DNA of 42,191 nucleotides from Veillonella sp. KGMB01456 (GCF_023051165.1 NZ_JALKIG010000016.1:1-42191); one strand, 5' to 3'; shown: positions 1 through 8,272, counted from the stretch's first letter. The notes: a model not told the origin generated them from the letters alone. Translations and numbers: made by a program.

Positions 1-80
1 GAAACCTATTCAGGCTTCTCGGAAATAAAAGTCTAACTTTTTGGGGTCACTACAGTAATCTGAAGTTACGGCTACTCTTT

Positions 81-1118
81 TTATTTATTTTCATTACTAA
101 TAATGCTTTTTACGCTACTTCCTTCTCGAATCTCTGTCGAAAACAAAAGTTTCTCAACAGTATTTGGATAATCTTTAGTGGTCAGTACCGTTTCTACAGC
201 CTTTGCGCCAATCTCATACAATGGTATTTTTATTGTGGTTAGTTGAGGAGACGAATATTGACTATTGGGTAACCCCCCCATACCTACTACAGAAATATCT
301 TCCGGCACACTCAGACCAAAATCCTGAATAGCTCTCATCACACTTAAGGCCACATTATCATTATCACAAAAAACTGCTGTAAATTCATGCCCTGATTTTA
401 ATACTTCACTAACAGTTTCATAACTGCCTTTCCAAGTATTATCCGTATGAATAATTAGTTTCTTATTAATAGGTATATTGTGCTCTTGTAACACTAATTT
501 AAACCCTTTTAAACGTTCCTTAACGGTACAAACATTAGCAGGTCCTCCAACGTACAAAATATTTTTATGTCCATGATCCACTAAATACTCTGTCATTTTC
601 TTAGAAGCCTCAGAATTGTCAATCATAACTGAATCCATTTCAATACCTTGTGGTGCTAATGCAACGATTCTAAGGTTACGAGATTTATACTTCTCTACCT
701 CATCTCGAAGATTGTTCTTATAAGCCTCAGTATCAAAGCCGCCACCGCCCAAAATCAAACCGCGTATACGATATTGATTAAACAATTCATGATAACGCAT
801 TTCATCATCTGTCTTACGCCCTGTATTACAAACAAAAGACAAAACCCCTCTGCTTATAGCTGCTTCTGTAATACCTCTCGCCATTTCACCGTAATAAGCA
901 TCAGATAAATCTCTTGCAATAAAAGCAATTACATTCGTATAGGATTGACGTAATGTTTGAGCCGAAATATTTGGTTTATAATCAAGTTTTTTTATTGCCT
1001 TTTCAACCTTTTTTCTCGTTTTTTCTGAAACAGCATGGCTAGAGTTATTTATTACCCTAGACACGGTTGCAATAGAAACGCCGGCCTCATTAGCAACATC
1101 TTCAATAGAATACGACAT
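81..1118 (-). CDS. LacI-family transcriptional regulator
   Basis: This is a sugar- or metabolite-responsive repressor. The N-terminal helix-turn-helix (about residues 4-25, including VANEAGVSIATVSRVIN) matches the LacI/GalR DNA-binding signature. The rest, to residue 345, is a periplasmic-binding-protein-like effector domain of normal family length, containing AVFCDNDNVALSVMRA and the usual segment SVVGMGG. It is the last gene of a minus-strand group that follows the DapA-like aldolase and the Nramp-like transporter. A LacI-type palindrome upstream of that aldolase is its most likely target. The ligand cannot be read from sequence; linkage suggests the substrate or product of the neighbouring aldolase. 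The Shine-Dalgarno sequence (TGAGGT) is weak, but the start agrees with the family N-terminus. Confidence 0.93.
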   Translation of the reverse strand: MSYSIEDVANEAGVSIATVSRVINNSSHAVSEKTRKKVEKAIKKLDYKPNISAQTLRQSYTNVIAFIARDLSDAYYGEMARGITEAAISRGVLSFVCNTGRKTDDEMRYHELFNQYRIRGLILGGGGFDTEAYKNNLRDEVEKYKSRNLRIVALAPQGIEMDSVMIDNSEASKKMTEYLVDHGHKNILYVGGPANVCTVKERLKGFKLVLQEHNIPINKKLIIHTDNTWKGSYETVSEVLKSGHEFTAVFCDNDNVALSVMRAIQDFGLSVPEDISVVGMGGLPNSQYSSPQLTTIKIPLYEIGAKAVETVLTTKDYPNTVEKLLFSTEIREGSSVKSIISNENK

Positions 1119-1209
1119 TATATTACCTCAACCAAAATACGATCATTTAAATCATATAGCACAATATTTATATCAACCTTTAATAAATTAACATTAACAG
1201 AATAAAATA

Positions 1210-1233
1210 ATAATACTTATATAATAGTATTAT
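1210..1233 (-). terminator. AT-only hairpin between transporter and lacI-type gene
   Basis: An 8-bp perfect inverted repeat (ATAATACT / AGTATTAT, 8-base loop) lies just after the Nramp-like stop codon on the minus strand and is followed by a T-rich run. It could be a weak terminator or part of the regulator's own promoter. The stem has only A-T pairs apart from one C-G, so confidence is low. Confidence 0.3.
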
Positions 1234-1251
1234 AACTCAATGTAAAAAAAA

Positions 1252-2496
1252 TTAGAACATTTTAGCAACAGCAAAACCAGTAATAACTAACACAAACAAG
1301 TAGCTAATCAACATCGAAAACTGCAAGAACCGTGGTTTATCATATCCTTCATTAATATCATCACGAAAAATCATCAATGTCATAAATAGGCCCGCAAACG
1401 GTGTCGCAATTGCAGTAGCCACATTAGCAATAAAAATCAATTGAGTTGGAGATCCGTTATAGAAGAAGCAAATAATTGTTGCAACTACAATACAGATTAA
1501 ACACCCCCATTTTATAGGTTTTGACTCTAGGCCAACTGGTTTATCAAATCCGGCATTTAGTAAAACCATTCCTCGTTGTGTATTCCCTAACAAAGAGGAG
1601 AACCCGGCACCCAATAAAGCAACGCCCATTAGATATTTAGCTGCATCACCCATAAATGGAACCAATAAATCAGCTAACTGAGCTGGCTGTTTAATTCCTA
1701 AGCCCTGCGGATGTAATACAATAGCGCCTACTAATACAATTGCACCCGAAATCAAGACCACAGATATAATGTGTACCAATGAGTCAGCAAACATAGTACC
1801 ATTAAACAAATCCTCTTTCTTCCACTTCTTTTCTAGACCTAAATAAGTGCCATAAACACCGGCTGTGACTGATGCATTAGTACTAATATACCCCAATGCT
1901 GTAGCTAAACTACCAGCAGCCACAGTCCAATGAGATAAGCCATACCCAAATTCTCCCCAATCAGGACCGCCAACTGAAACTAAGGTTGCAAAAAAAGCAA
2001 TAATCATTGCTACTATACAAATTAAAATTCCTTTTTCGACTTTATTGTAAACACCTTTAGAAAAATAGCAATACATCAAAATTACTAACATAATCAATGC
2101 ACCTATTTTCCAGTTAATATTAAAAATTAACTGCATCCCGGCACCTGTACCTGTAATATTCCCTAATGTAAAGAAAAAACAGGCCAAAAAAGTAGCGATA
2201 CCGGCAATAATAGCAGCCCAATTTCCATAATAATGACGTATTGCATGAATAATCGGCATTCCGGTTAACATACCAATCCTATATGCCGTCATCATAAATG
2301 CGATTCCCATAAAAATAATCGGCAATATTAACCAAATCATGCTGTAACCATAATTGGCCCCCAACATAGCTGATATTGTTATATTTCCAGGACCTATAAC
2401 CACTCCGGTTAAAATAATGCCCGGTCCTACTTTCTTCAACAATTCCCAAAAGCTTAATTTTCTAACGGGTTTTCCGTCTACCATTATATTAGCCAT
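1252..2496 (-). CDS. Nramp-family transporter lacking the canonical DPGN metal motif
   Basis: An integral membrane transporter of about 414 residues with roughly 11 hydrophobic segments. The N-terminal pattern, KKVGPGII followed by IGPGNITISAMLGANYGYSMIWLI, places it in the Nramp (divalent metal:proton symporter) superfamily. Classical Nramp proteins read DPGN in TM1 and have a Met-Pro-His motif in TM6. Here TM1 reads GPGN (residues 35-38) and I see no MPH in the TM6 region. It is therefore probably not an ordinary manganese/iron importer. I chose the ATG at 2496 because GGGAGA precedes it at good spacing; the upstream ATG at 2544 has no ribosome binding site and sits at the base of a hairpin. 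It lies between a DapA-like aldolase and a LacI regulator, so an organic or metal-organic substrate is possible. Confidence 0.8.
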   Translation of the reverse strand: MANIMVDGKPVRKLSFWELLKKVGPGIILTGVVIGPGNITISAMLGANYGYSMIWLILPIIFMGIAFMMTAYRIGMLTGMPIIHAIRHYYGNWAAIIAGIATFLACFFFTLGNITGTGAGMQLIFNINWKIGALIMLVILMYCYFSKGVYNKVEKGILICIVAMIIAFFATLVSVGGPDWGEFGYGLSHWTVAAGSLATALGYISTNASVTAGVYGTYLGLEKKWKKEDLFNGTMFADSLVHIISVVLISGAIVLVGAIVLHPQGLGIKQPAQLADLLVPFMGDAAKYLMGVALLGAGFSSLLGNTQRGMVLLNAGFDKPVGLESKPIKWGCLICIVVATIICFFYNGSPTQLIFIANVATAIATPFAGLFMTLMIFRDDINEGYDKPRFLQFSMLISYLFVLVITGFAVAKMF

Positions 2497-2548
2497 AGCT
2501 GTATCTCCCATATATAAATTAGGAAATTCACCGTACAAACTCATGAAA

Positions 2549-2580
2549 AGAGAGGATAAACCTATTCAGTTATCCTCTCT
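2549..2580 (-). terminator. Intercistronic hairpin between aldolase and Nramp-like genes
   Basis: An 11-bp perfect inverted repeat (AGAGAGGATAA / TTATCCTCTCT, 10-base loop) lies between the aldolase stop and the transporter start and is followed on the minus strand by CTTTTC. It may act as a partial terminator or stability hairpin that sets the ratio of the two products. Confidence 0.5.
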
Positions 2581-2650
2581 ACTTTCACATCTTTAACCCG
2601 CTCTTCAAAACATTCTTGAGTTCGTGGGTGAATAAATTTTCTTGTCAGTA

Positions 2651-3595
2651 TTATACTAAGTCTACCGTTTTTACGCCACCCAATTTAATAGCTTCTGCTA
2701 CACTATCTTTTTCTTCTTGAGATAACGGAATTAAAGGTTTACGCATTAATGGAGAGCTAAATACTTTACGTTGATAAAGAGCTTCTTTCATACGTGCATG
2801 AGCTTCACCGGTAGGTTCGCCTGTACCATAAATAGCTGCTGACATTCTCTGAACTGGTTCGTTAGCTTCACGAATTTCAAACAAATTACCTTCAAGTACC
2901 TTTTGGTACATATTATTGATGAGTTCAGGTACGCAGCCACAGAAACCAATCAAGGCACCATCCATACCAGGATTCAATAAAGAAGTACAGATGTATTCAT
3001 CATGGCAAGTCCATAACATTACATGAGGGGCTTTTTCTCTTAAGATACGAATATCGCGTTCGTATAAAGCTTCATCACGAGTACCCATTTTAATAGCTTT
3101 AACATTAGGAATCTTGCACATTTCAAGAAGGGTTTGAACCGGATAGAAACCTTTAGAGTTAGCAGGATACAAATGAATTACGATACCGATATCGATTGCA
3201 TCAGCTACATCTTTAATAAATTGAATAGCAGATTGTTGTTTCATACTAAAACGCAACCATACATGTGGTGGCATCAACAAGATACCATCAGCACCAGCTT
3301 CTTGAGCAGCCTTAGCATCTTCAATAGCATCGATTGTACCTTCGGCACTAACACCGGAGATAATACGTACACGACCTTTTGCTTGATCGGCTACAATTCG
3401 AGTAATTCGAGCACGTTCTTCTCTTGTAAAGCCACCGATTTCACCGGTATGACCGTTTGTAACAAGGCCTGTAATATGTTCATATTGAATTAACCATTCA
3501 ACGTAGTTGCGAAGTTCTTGTTCATTAATAGAATAATCATCATTCAAAGGAACCATTATTGCCGGATTTAAACCTTTCCAATTGTCGTTTAACAT
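2651..3595 (-). CDS. DapA/NAL-superfamily aldolase or dehydratase
   Basis: A class I, Schiff-base (beta/alpha)8 enzyme of the dihydrodipicolinate synthase / N-acetylneuraminate lyase superfamily, about 314 residues. The N-terminal motif NGHTGEIGGFT matches the GxxGE pyruvate-binding loop. Tyr in HLYPANSKG and Lys169 in VKAIKMG fit the catalytic Tyr and Schiff-base Lys. True dapA enzymes usually read GTTGE, and the LacI plus transporter context points to a catabolic keto-acid or sugar-acid lyase rather than lysine synthesis. The substrate is not determined. The start at 3595 is preferred over an in-frame ATG at 3628 because AGAAAGGATG precedes it. It is the first gene of the minus-strand group and has a LacI-like operator about 80 bases upstream. 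Confidence 0.88.
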   Translation of the reverse strand: MLNDNWKGLNPAIMVPLNDDYSINEQELRNYVEWLIQYEHITGLVTNGHTGEIGGFTREERARITRIVADQAKGRVRIISGVSAEGTIDAIEDAKAAQEAGADGILLMPPHVWLRFSMKQQSAIQFIKDVADAIDIGIVIHLYPANSKGFYPVQTLLEMCKIPNVKAIKMGTRDEALYERDIRILREKAPHVMLWTCHDEYICTSLLNPGMDGALIGFCGCVPELINNMYQKVLEGNLFEIREANEPVQRMSAAIYGTGEPTGEAHARMKEALYQRKVFSSPLMRKPLIPLSQEEKDSVAEAIKLGGVKTVDLV

Positions 3596-3980
3596 AGTGA
3601 ATACATCCTTTCTAAAATAAGAAAACAATTACTACTTACTATTACTTAACAAAACCGGTTTCAATTTAAACTTTATGGAAAATGTTTTCCATAACCTTTA
3701 TCTACAAGATACACCTCAATTGAATAACTGTCAATCATTTTTGTTATGCTCTTTATGCATCCATAGTATCATTTTACAAAGGAACTTTCTTCTAATCCAG
3801 CAAAACCCTTTAAAATTCCTAATTACTGGACCTGTTACTTTTACTCATAGTTATAATATTTTCTTGTAAAAATCATTTTTTTATTTCCTAAATTGATAAC
3901 TAATGTTATACTTCAGTTAATACTACTTACTGTTACACCCTAAAAAGTTCTCATTTTTACCAAGAAAGGGAGTAACTCAA
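3596..3980. other. Divergent intergenic region between aldolase and SLH porin genes
   Basis: This AT-rich stretch holds control elements of two divergent genes. It contains the operator-like palindrome at 3673-3694, a 10-bp palindrome AAACCGGTTT at 3652-3661, and a 15-base near-repeat (ACTACTTACTRTTAC) at 3631 and 3922. No convincing gene is seen; a 64-codon open frame at 3675-3869 has no ribosome binding site. Confidence 0.5.
3673..3694 (-). promoter_or_regulatory. LacI-type operator upstream of the aldolase gene
   Basis: A 22-bp palindrome with two perfect 10-base arms, TTATGGAAAA and TTTTCCATAA, around a central TG. The TGGAAAA-N2-TTTTCCA form closely resembles operators of LacI/GalR repressors. 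It lies about 80 bases upstream of the aldolase start, in the region expected for the promoter of the aldolase-transporter-LacI group. Confidence 0.65.
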
Positions 3981-5258
3981 ATGAAAAAGAAAACGTTTTC
4001 ACTAAGTATTTTACTAGCTTTACTGTCAACTGCCCCTGTACTAGCAACTAATCCATTTTCTGACGTAGCTTCAGACCATTAGGCATTTCAATCTGTAGCT
4101 GCACTAGCAGAAGCAAATATCATTAAAGGATATCCTGATTCTACCTTTAAAGGAACCCAAAATATTACGCGCTATGAATTGGCACAGATGGTCGGCCAAG
4201 CAATAGCTAATCAAAAGAATACAACTGCAGAGCAGCAGGCTATAATAAACAAACTATCAAATGAGTTTTCATCGGAACTGAAAGCTCTTGGAATTCGCTT
4301 AGATAATTTAAACGAAAAAATCGGCAATGTAAAAACAAGTGGCGACATACGCCTGCGGTATCGCGGCTCGGAAGAAAAGGGCGTATTCAAAACGAATAGT
4401 AAATCTAAATTTGATTATCGTGCACGGATTCAATTCGATACCAACATCGCCAAAAATACATCTGCAATAATTAGGATTAGAACAGGTAATACAAAAGGCG
4501 ATCCGGAATTTGGTAATACACTTAATAATGATATCGCATTTGATCGTTTAGCAATTAATCACAAATTCAACACTGCAAATACTATTTCTCTTGGTAGAAC
4601 CGGTCTTCGACTTGGTGAAGGTTTGGCATATAGCAATGAACCCTTTGACGGCATAATATTTTCTACAAAATTTAATACCACTCAACTTGAATTAGGTTAC
4701 GGTGCGTTAACTTCATTCTATGCCTCTACATTTCCCGCCTCCAAAAATAGCAAAAGAACTAAAATCGTACCTAATTTAAGTACCGATGAAAACCCGACAT
4801 TAACAGTAATTCAAATCAGACAAACATTTTCTAAAAATATTGCCGTAGCCGGATATTATCTAGTTGGTAATCAAAATATAGATACTGACTTTTATGGAGT
4901 CAGTGCCGATATTAAAGTTGCCCCAATGTTAGGACATAGTGGCGAATGGATTAAAGCAAAAGACTTCTCTAATGCCACAGCTTGGGTCGCCGGTATTAGT
5001 TACGGAAACTACACTCTTTCTAAAGCAAACTCTTGGGATCTTAAGTTACAATATTTTGACGAAGACATAAATTCACCGGTTTTTACATCTCGTTTCGCCC
5101 AAGCTTGGCTATATGACTATAAAGGATGGCTCGCTACAGTCGATTATGCATTAGATAAAAACCTTGGCCTTTCTGCCTTTTATGGATTTGGCAGCAAAAA
5201 TCAAAATGGTCAATCACTCGGGAACTATTATCGAGCTGAATTTAATTTAAAATTCTAA
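3981..5258 (+). pseudogene. SLH-domain outer-membrane porin (OmpM type) interrupted by an amber codon
   Basis: Read through one stop, this encodes a porin of 425 residues. It has a signal peptide (residues 1-22, MKKKTFSLSILLALLSTAPV then LA), an SLH domain starting NPFSDVASDH, a coiled-coil-like linker, and a beta-barrel whose last residue is Phe. That is the layout of OmpM proteins, which tether the outer membrane to peptidoglycan in Negativicutes. Codon 34 is TAG (4080-4082), exactly where the SLH motif has its conserved Trp (DHWAF), so one G-to-A change (TGG to TAG) explains it. The frame is intact before and after. GGGAG supports the start at 3981. Without suppression only a 33-residue peptide is made; restart at 4179 would lack signal peptide and most of the SLH motif. 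It may be a recent pseudogene, a sequencing error or a suppressed stop. Confidence 0.88.
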
Positions 5259-5276
5259 AATCTAACTCAAACATAC

Positions 5277-5309
5277 AAAAAAGCGATGGACCGAAATCCA
5301 TCGCTTTTC
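5277..5309. terminator. Bidirectional intrinsic terminator between porin and dps
   Basis: Stem AAAAGCGATGGA / TCCATCGCTTTT with a short CCGAAA loop. T-rich runs follow on both strands, so it can end both the plus-strand porin transcript and the convergent dps transcript. Confidence 0.88.
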
Positions 5310-5397
5310 TTGTTTATCTTATTGTGTGTTGAGCTATTTATGTTGTTATTATGTTGAGCAAGTATACTAACTGCTTCGCAGTACTTAAGCTAACTTC

Positions 5398-5832
5398 TTA
5401 TGCTAAGCTTGCACGTAAGAACCAAAGCTGTTTAGTGTAGTACTCAATGTGATCTTCCATCAAGTTGGACAATGCGAAGTTATCTTCTTCACCGGCTTCT
5501 TCACGAATTTTAAGAGCCAAGTCGGACATCAATTTGAAGTCAGCCTGTAAAATTTCATATACTTCTTTAACGCTAAATGCACGGCCATCCAATTCTTCGA
5601 TAGTAGCCAATTTCAAGTATTCGGAAATACGTACTACCGGTTCTTCGCCTGCCATTTTAAGAGCTTCAGCTACTGCATCATAGTATTCGAATGCATTATC
5701 GTATACACTTTCCAAGTATTCATGAGTTGGTACGAACTGGGAACCTACTACATTGAAATGAAGGTTGTGTAATTTTACGTTCCAAATTGCTAAGTTTGCT
5801 AAATACTTGTTTACTTCCTGTACGTTTTTCAT
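5398..5832 (-). CDS. dps: Dps/ferritin-like DNA-protection protein
   Basis: A four-helix-bundle ferritin-like protein of 144 residues. Dps dodecamers oxidise ferrous iron with hydrogen peroxide, store the mineral and shield DNA. The N-terminal LHNLHFNVVG and the segment VYDNAFEYYDAVAEAL (about residues 43-58) carry the His, Asp and Glu of the inter-subunit ferroxidase centre. The C-terminal helix includes HIEYYTKQLWFLRASL. The family's variable basic N-tail is nearly absent, so direct DNA binding may be weak. AAGGAGG lies at good spacing before the start. The gene stands alone, with a consensus promoter and a PerR-like box about 140-190 bases upstream, consistent with peroxide- or metal-responsive control. 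Confidence 0.93.
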   Translation of the reverse strand: MKNVQEVNKYLANLAIWNVKLHNLHFNVVGSQFVPTHEYLESVYDNAFEYYDAVAEALKMAGEEPVVRISEYLKLATIEELDGRAFSVKEVYEILQADFKLMSDLALKIREEAGEEDNFALSNLMEDHIEYYTKQLWFLRASLA

Positions 5833-5850
5833 AATTTTTTTCCTCCTTGA

Positions 5851-5872
5851 ATTGTAAACCTCTATTTACAAT
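5851..5872 (-). promoter_or_regulatory. Inverted repeat in the dps leader
   Basis: Perfect 8-base arms ATTGTAAA / TTTACAAT separated by six bases, directly upstream of the dps ribosome binding site. It could be a leader hairpin affecting translation or stability, or a second operator. Confidence 0.45.
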
Positions 5873-5968
5873 CCCTACGAATTTTAATAATTGACATTAA
5901 ACATATCATTTAATATTTCAACTGAATTTGTTTACTTTATATTCAGTTACTAGCATTTTTACTACAAT

Positions 5969-5983
5969 TTATAATCATTATTG
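5969..5983 (-). promoter_or_regulatory. PerR/Fur-like box at the dps promoter
   Basis: The sequence TTATAATCATTATTG matches 13 of 15 positions of the PerR box TTATAATNATTATAA. It starts a few bases downstream of the predicted transcription start of dps, a position where a bound repressor would block initiation. PerR control of dps/mrgA is well known in Firmicutes. Confidence 0.65.
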
Positions 5984-5997
5984 TTTGCTATGGTTAG

Positions 5998-6026
5998 ATT
6001 ATAACATAGACAAAAATCGATGTCAA
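5998..6026 (-). promoter_or_regulatory. Consensus sigma-A/70 promoter for dps
   Basis: On the minus strand TTGACA (6021-6026) and TATAAT (5998-6003) are separated by exactly 17 bases: both hexamers and the spacer are at consensus. The predicted start near 5991 gives a leader of about 160 bases. The rest of the 436-base gap (6027-6268) shows no gene. Confidence 0.85.
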
Positions 6027-6268
6027 TTACTTTTGGAAAATAATTATTATTTACTTTAAAACTTTTATTTATAGGCTAAAACAAGCTATAAAGTAACCTT
6101 AAAACACCATAAATTAAAGGATATTAAATTCACTTAGCAAATAATTTTAACAATTTACAGTCATTTTACATTCATATTTAAAGCTTTACAGACCATACAT
6201 CCTTGATCACCAATTTAGTAAAGTACACTATTTATCTATTATCATTCTTGATTAATTTTCTCATATTC

Positions 6269-7306
6269 CTATTTAAAAACTACACAGGTTGGACTGGCTG
6301 TTGCCACCGTAATGCCGGTAAATGTCAAATGACCATGTTCCTCATCAACATCAAAAACCTGCAATGTATCGGAGTCTTCGTTGGCAATAAGCAACTGCTT
6401 CCCATCAGGCATAAAGGTAAAGAAACGTGGCGTTTTGCCCAAAACAGAGGTAAAGCCAAGATTTGTTAGAAATCCGGTTTCTTTATTTACCCGATATATG
6501 GCTACGCTTTCATGAATACGGTTTGTTTCATATAAGAATTCTTCACTCGGACTGAGTAGCACTGCACTGGCTTGCCCTTGGCCGGTATAGGTTTCTGGTA
6601 GTGACGGAATAATTTGCAAGGCTGTCAAAATACCTTTGGCGTCATCAAAATCGTAGTACGTAACCGAATTACCCTTTTCGTTCACCACGTAAACATGACG
6701 ATTATCTTTACTAATCGTCAAATGGCGCGGTTCCGCATAGGTTCTGGCATCAATATGAGATTGTTCTGTAAGCTCGCCTGTTTCGGCATTGTCTTTAAAC
6801 ACATAGATTCGTTCATGACCGATATGGCGCCCCTGAGTAGGCACCAATAACCACTGTCCTGTTTTATCCAACACACACTGATGAGCCAAGGAAACGGTAT
6901 CATCACTAAGTCCTTTAATATGTGCTACCGATGTAGCTTTGCCCAAACTGCCATCGGCAAGCCGCGGTATTGTAGTAACAGTACCACCTTGCAAGGTGGC
7001 CACATATAAGAATCGATTATCCGGAGATATTTCAATATATACCGGGTTTTTACCTTCGCTGCTCACTGTATTTAAAAAAGTTAGCGATCCATCTACTTCC
7101 ACTTTGAATGCACTCACTTCTTCATAATCACCGTGAACGGTATACAAAAAAAACTTATTCTTATCGAAAGCCAAATAGGACGGGTTTTCTAAAATAGGCG
7201 TGATGCCTAATAAATGCCATCCTTCCGGCGTAATATCATAGACGGAAATTCCTTTGCCACGAGCATTTCGATGTTTTGTTGTGCGGCAACCTATATATGC
7301 AAACAT
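6269..7306 (-). CDS. pgl: YbhE-type 6-phosphogluconolactonase family beta-propeller
   Basis: A cytoplasmic seven-bladed beta-propeller of the lactonase family (345 residues, usual length). The repeated pattern of blades with YVVNE, FLYVATL and NRFLYVA-like strands, the opening MFAYIGCRTTK, and the segment AEPRHLTISKDNRHVYVVNE match the YbhE/Pgl group, which hydrolyses 6-phosphogluconolactone in E. coli. Many Firmicutes members of this family have no proven role, so the lactone substrate here is an inference. GGAG lies eight bases before the ATG. Flanked by dps and a GntR regulator on the same strand, it appears monocistronic. Confidence 0.82.
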   Translation of the reverse strand: MFAYIGCRTTKHRNARGKGISVYDITPEGWHLLGITPILENPSYLAFDKNKFFLYTVHGDYEEVSAFKVEVDGSLTFLNTVSSEGKNPVYIEISPDNRFLYVATLQGGTVTTIPRLADGSLGKATSVAHIKGLSDDTVSLAHQCVLDKTGQWLLVPTQGRHIGHERIYVFKDNAETGELTEQSHIDARTYAEPRHLTISKDNRHVYVVNEKGNSVTYYDFDDAKGILTALQIIPSLPETYTGQGQASAVLLSPSEEFLYETNRIHESVAIYRVNKETGFLTNLGFTSVLGKTPRFFTFMPDGKQLLIANEDSDTLQVFDVDEEHGHLTFTGITVATASPTCVVFK

Positions 7307-7443
7307 GTTTACTCCTAATACCTATATAATTTTTATCTTTAAATTCACCTATATAATCTTAAATATCTTTATTCTACGCCAAATATCTCTTAATCACTAT
7401 AAATTAACATTCAAGATTTCTTTACTCCTTCATTATCCAAAGT

Positions 7444-8112
7444 TTATTTAGATAAAGTCTCAATATACCGCATCGCATTGTCATAGGTATTACGAATATG
7501 TTGCTCCATTGCTTGCAAAGACAATTTTGAGTCATCAGCTTTTAACGCACTCACTATAGCACGATGTTCATCAATGGTTTCATAAAATCTTTGAGGCCCA
7601 CTATACAAAGCTGTTATACCTAAACGCGCAACTTTATCTCTCATATCCAAAATCAACTGTTTTAAAAATGGATTATCTGATGTATCCGCTAGAATATTAT
7701 GAAATTCCATATCCAATTTAATAAATTCTTGAATACGATTACCTGCATTGTCTTTTAAATCTTCCTGTGACTGTACACATTGTTGCAAGCGCCTAATGGT
7801 TTCATTATTTATCTTATCAATTGCTAGTTTAATAACCAAAATCTCTAAAGCTTCACGTATTTGAAAAATATGTTTCAAATCATCTACAGATAGCGATTTT
7901 ACCATAACGCCTCGATATGGAATATATTCAACTACATCTTCCGCTTCAAGAGCTTTAAATGCCTCTCGAACCGGTGTACGACTTACCTCTAATTCTGCCG
8001 AAATTTTACGTTCATTTAAAATATCCCCCGGCTTATATATTTGTTCATTAATGGCCTCTTTTAAATGAATATACACTTTCTGCTGTAATGACTGACGCTC
8101 CTCTATATTCAT
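7444..8112 (-). CDS. GntR-family regulator, FCD (FadR) subfamily
   Basis: A 222-residue one-component regulator. The N-terminal winged helix (about residues 8-75) contains GDILNERKISAELEVSRTPVREAFKALEAE, shown here by its key segment SRTPVREAFKALE, diagnostic of GntR proteins. The C-terminal FCD helical domain has an Asp/His metal-site pattern (LDMEFHNILADTSDN and a late DEHRAIVSALKADD segment), typical of binders of small organic acids. It is divergent from the amidase-DUF2848-transporter operon, whose promoter carries two GntR-like palindromes, so that operon is its likely target and its inducer is probably a carboxylate handled there. GGTGGAG supports the start. Confidence 0.92.
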   Translation of the reverse strand: MNIEERQSLQQKVYIHLKEAINEQIYKPGDILNERKISAELEVSRTPVREAFKALEAEDVVEYIPYRGVMVKSLSVDDLKHIFQIREALEILVIKLAIDKINNETIRRLQQCVQSQEDLKDNAGNRIQEFIKLDMEFHNILADTSDNPFLKQLILDMRDKVARLGITALYSGPQRFYETIDEHRAIVSALKADDSKLSLQAMEQHIRNTYDNAMRYIETLSK

Positions 8113-8206
8113 ATCTCCACCTACTTTTCTAAACTACTATAACTATATTATAGCATCAAAAAAATAACAATTTTTTATTCTATTATTACTTTTAATTCTA
8201 ATAGTA

Positions 8207-8235
8207 TTGACGATTTCGCAACAATGGTATACAAT
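8207..8235 (+). promoter_or_regulatory. Promoter of the amidase-DUF2848-transporter operon
   Basis: TTGACG (8207-8212) and TACAAT (8230-8235) lie 17 bases apart, 38 bases upstream of the first start codon. The -10 box overlaps the first operator. Confidence 0.75.
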
Positions 8236-8254
8236 TTCATTAAGTGGTATACCA
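8225..8254 (+). promoter_or_regulatory. Twin GntR-type operators
   Basis: Two related palindromic sites, TGGTATACAA (8225-8234) and TGGTATACCA (8245-8254), have centres 20 bp apart, close to two helical turns. GGTATACC-like palindromes are typical of FCD-type GntR regulators. The first overlaps the -10 box and the second covers the start of transcription, predicting repression by the divergent regulator. Confidence 0.75.
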
Positions 8255-8272
8255 AATTATAAGGAGGCTATT

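Noticed and set aside
3675-3869. Plus-strand open frame of 64 codons between aldolase and porin genes
   Set aside because: It begins inside the operator palindrome, has no ribosome binding site and resembles no family I know.
3631-3936. Direct repeat ACTACTTACTRTTAC in the aldolase-porin gap as a shared operator
   Set aside because: Only two copies, AT-rich and asymmetric; kept as a note only.
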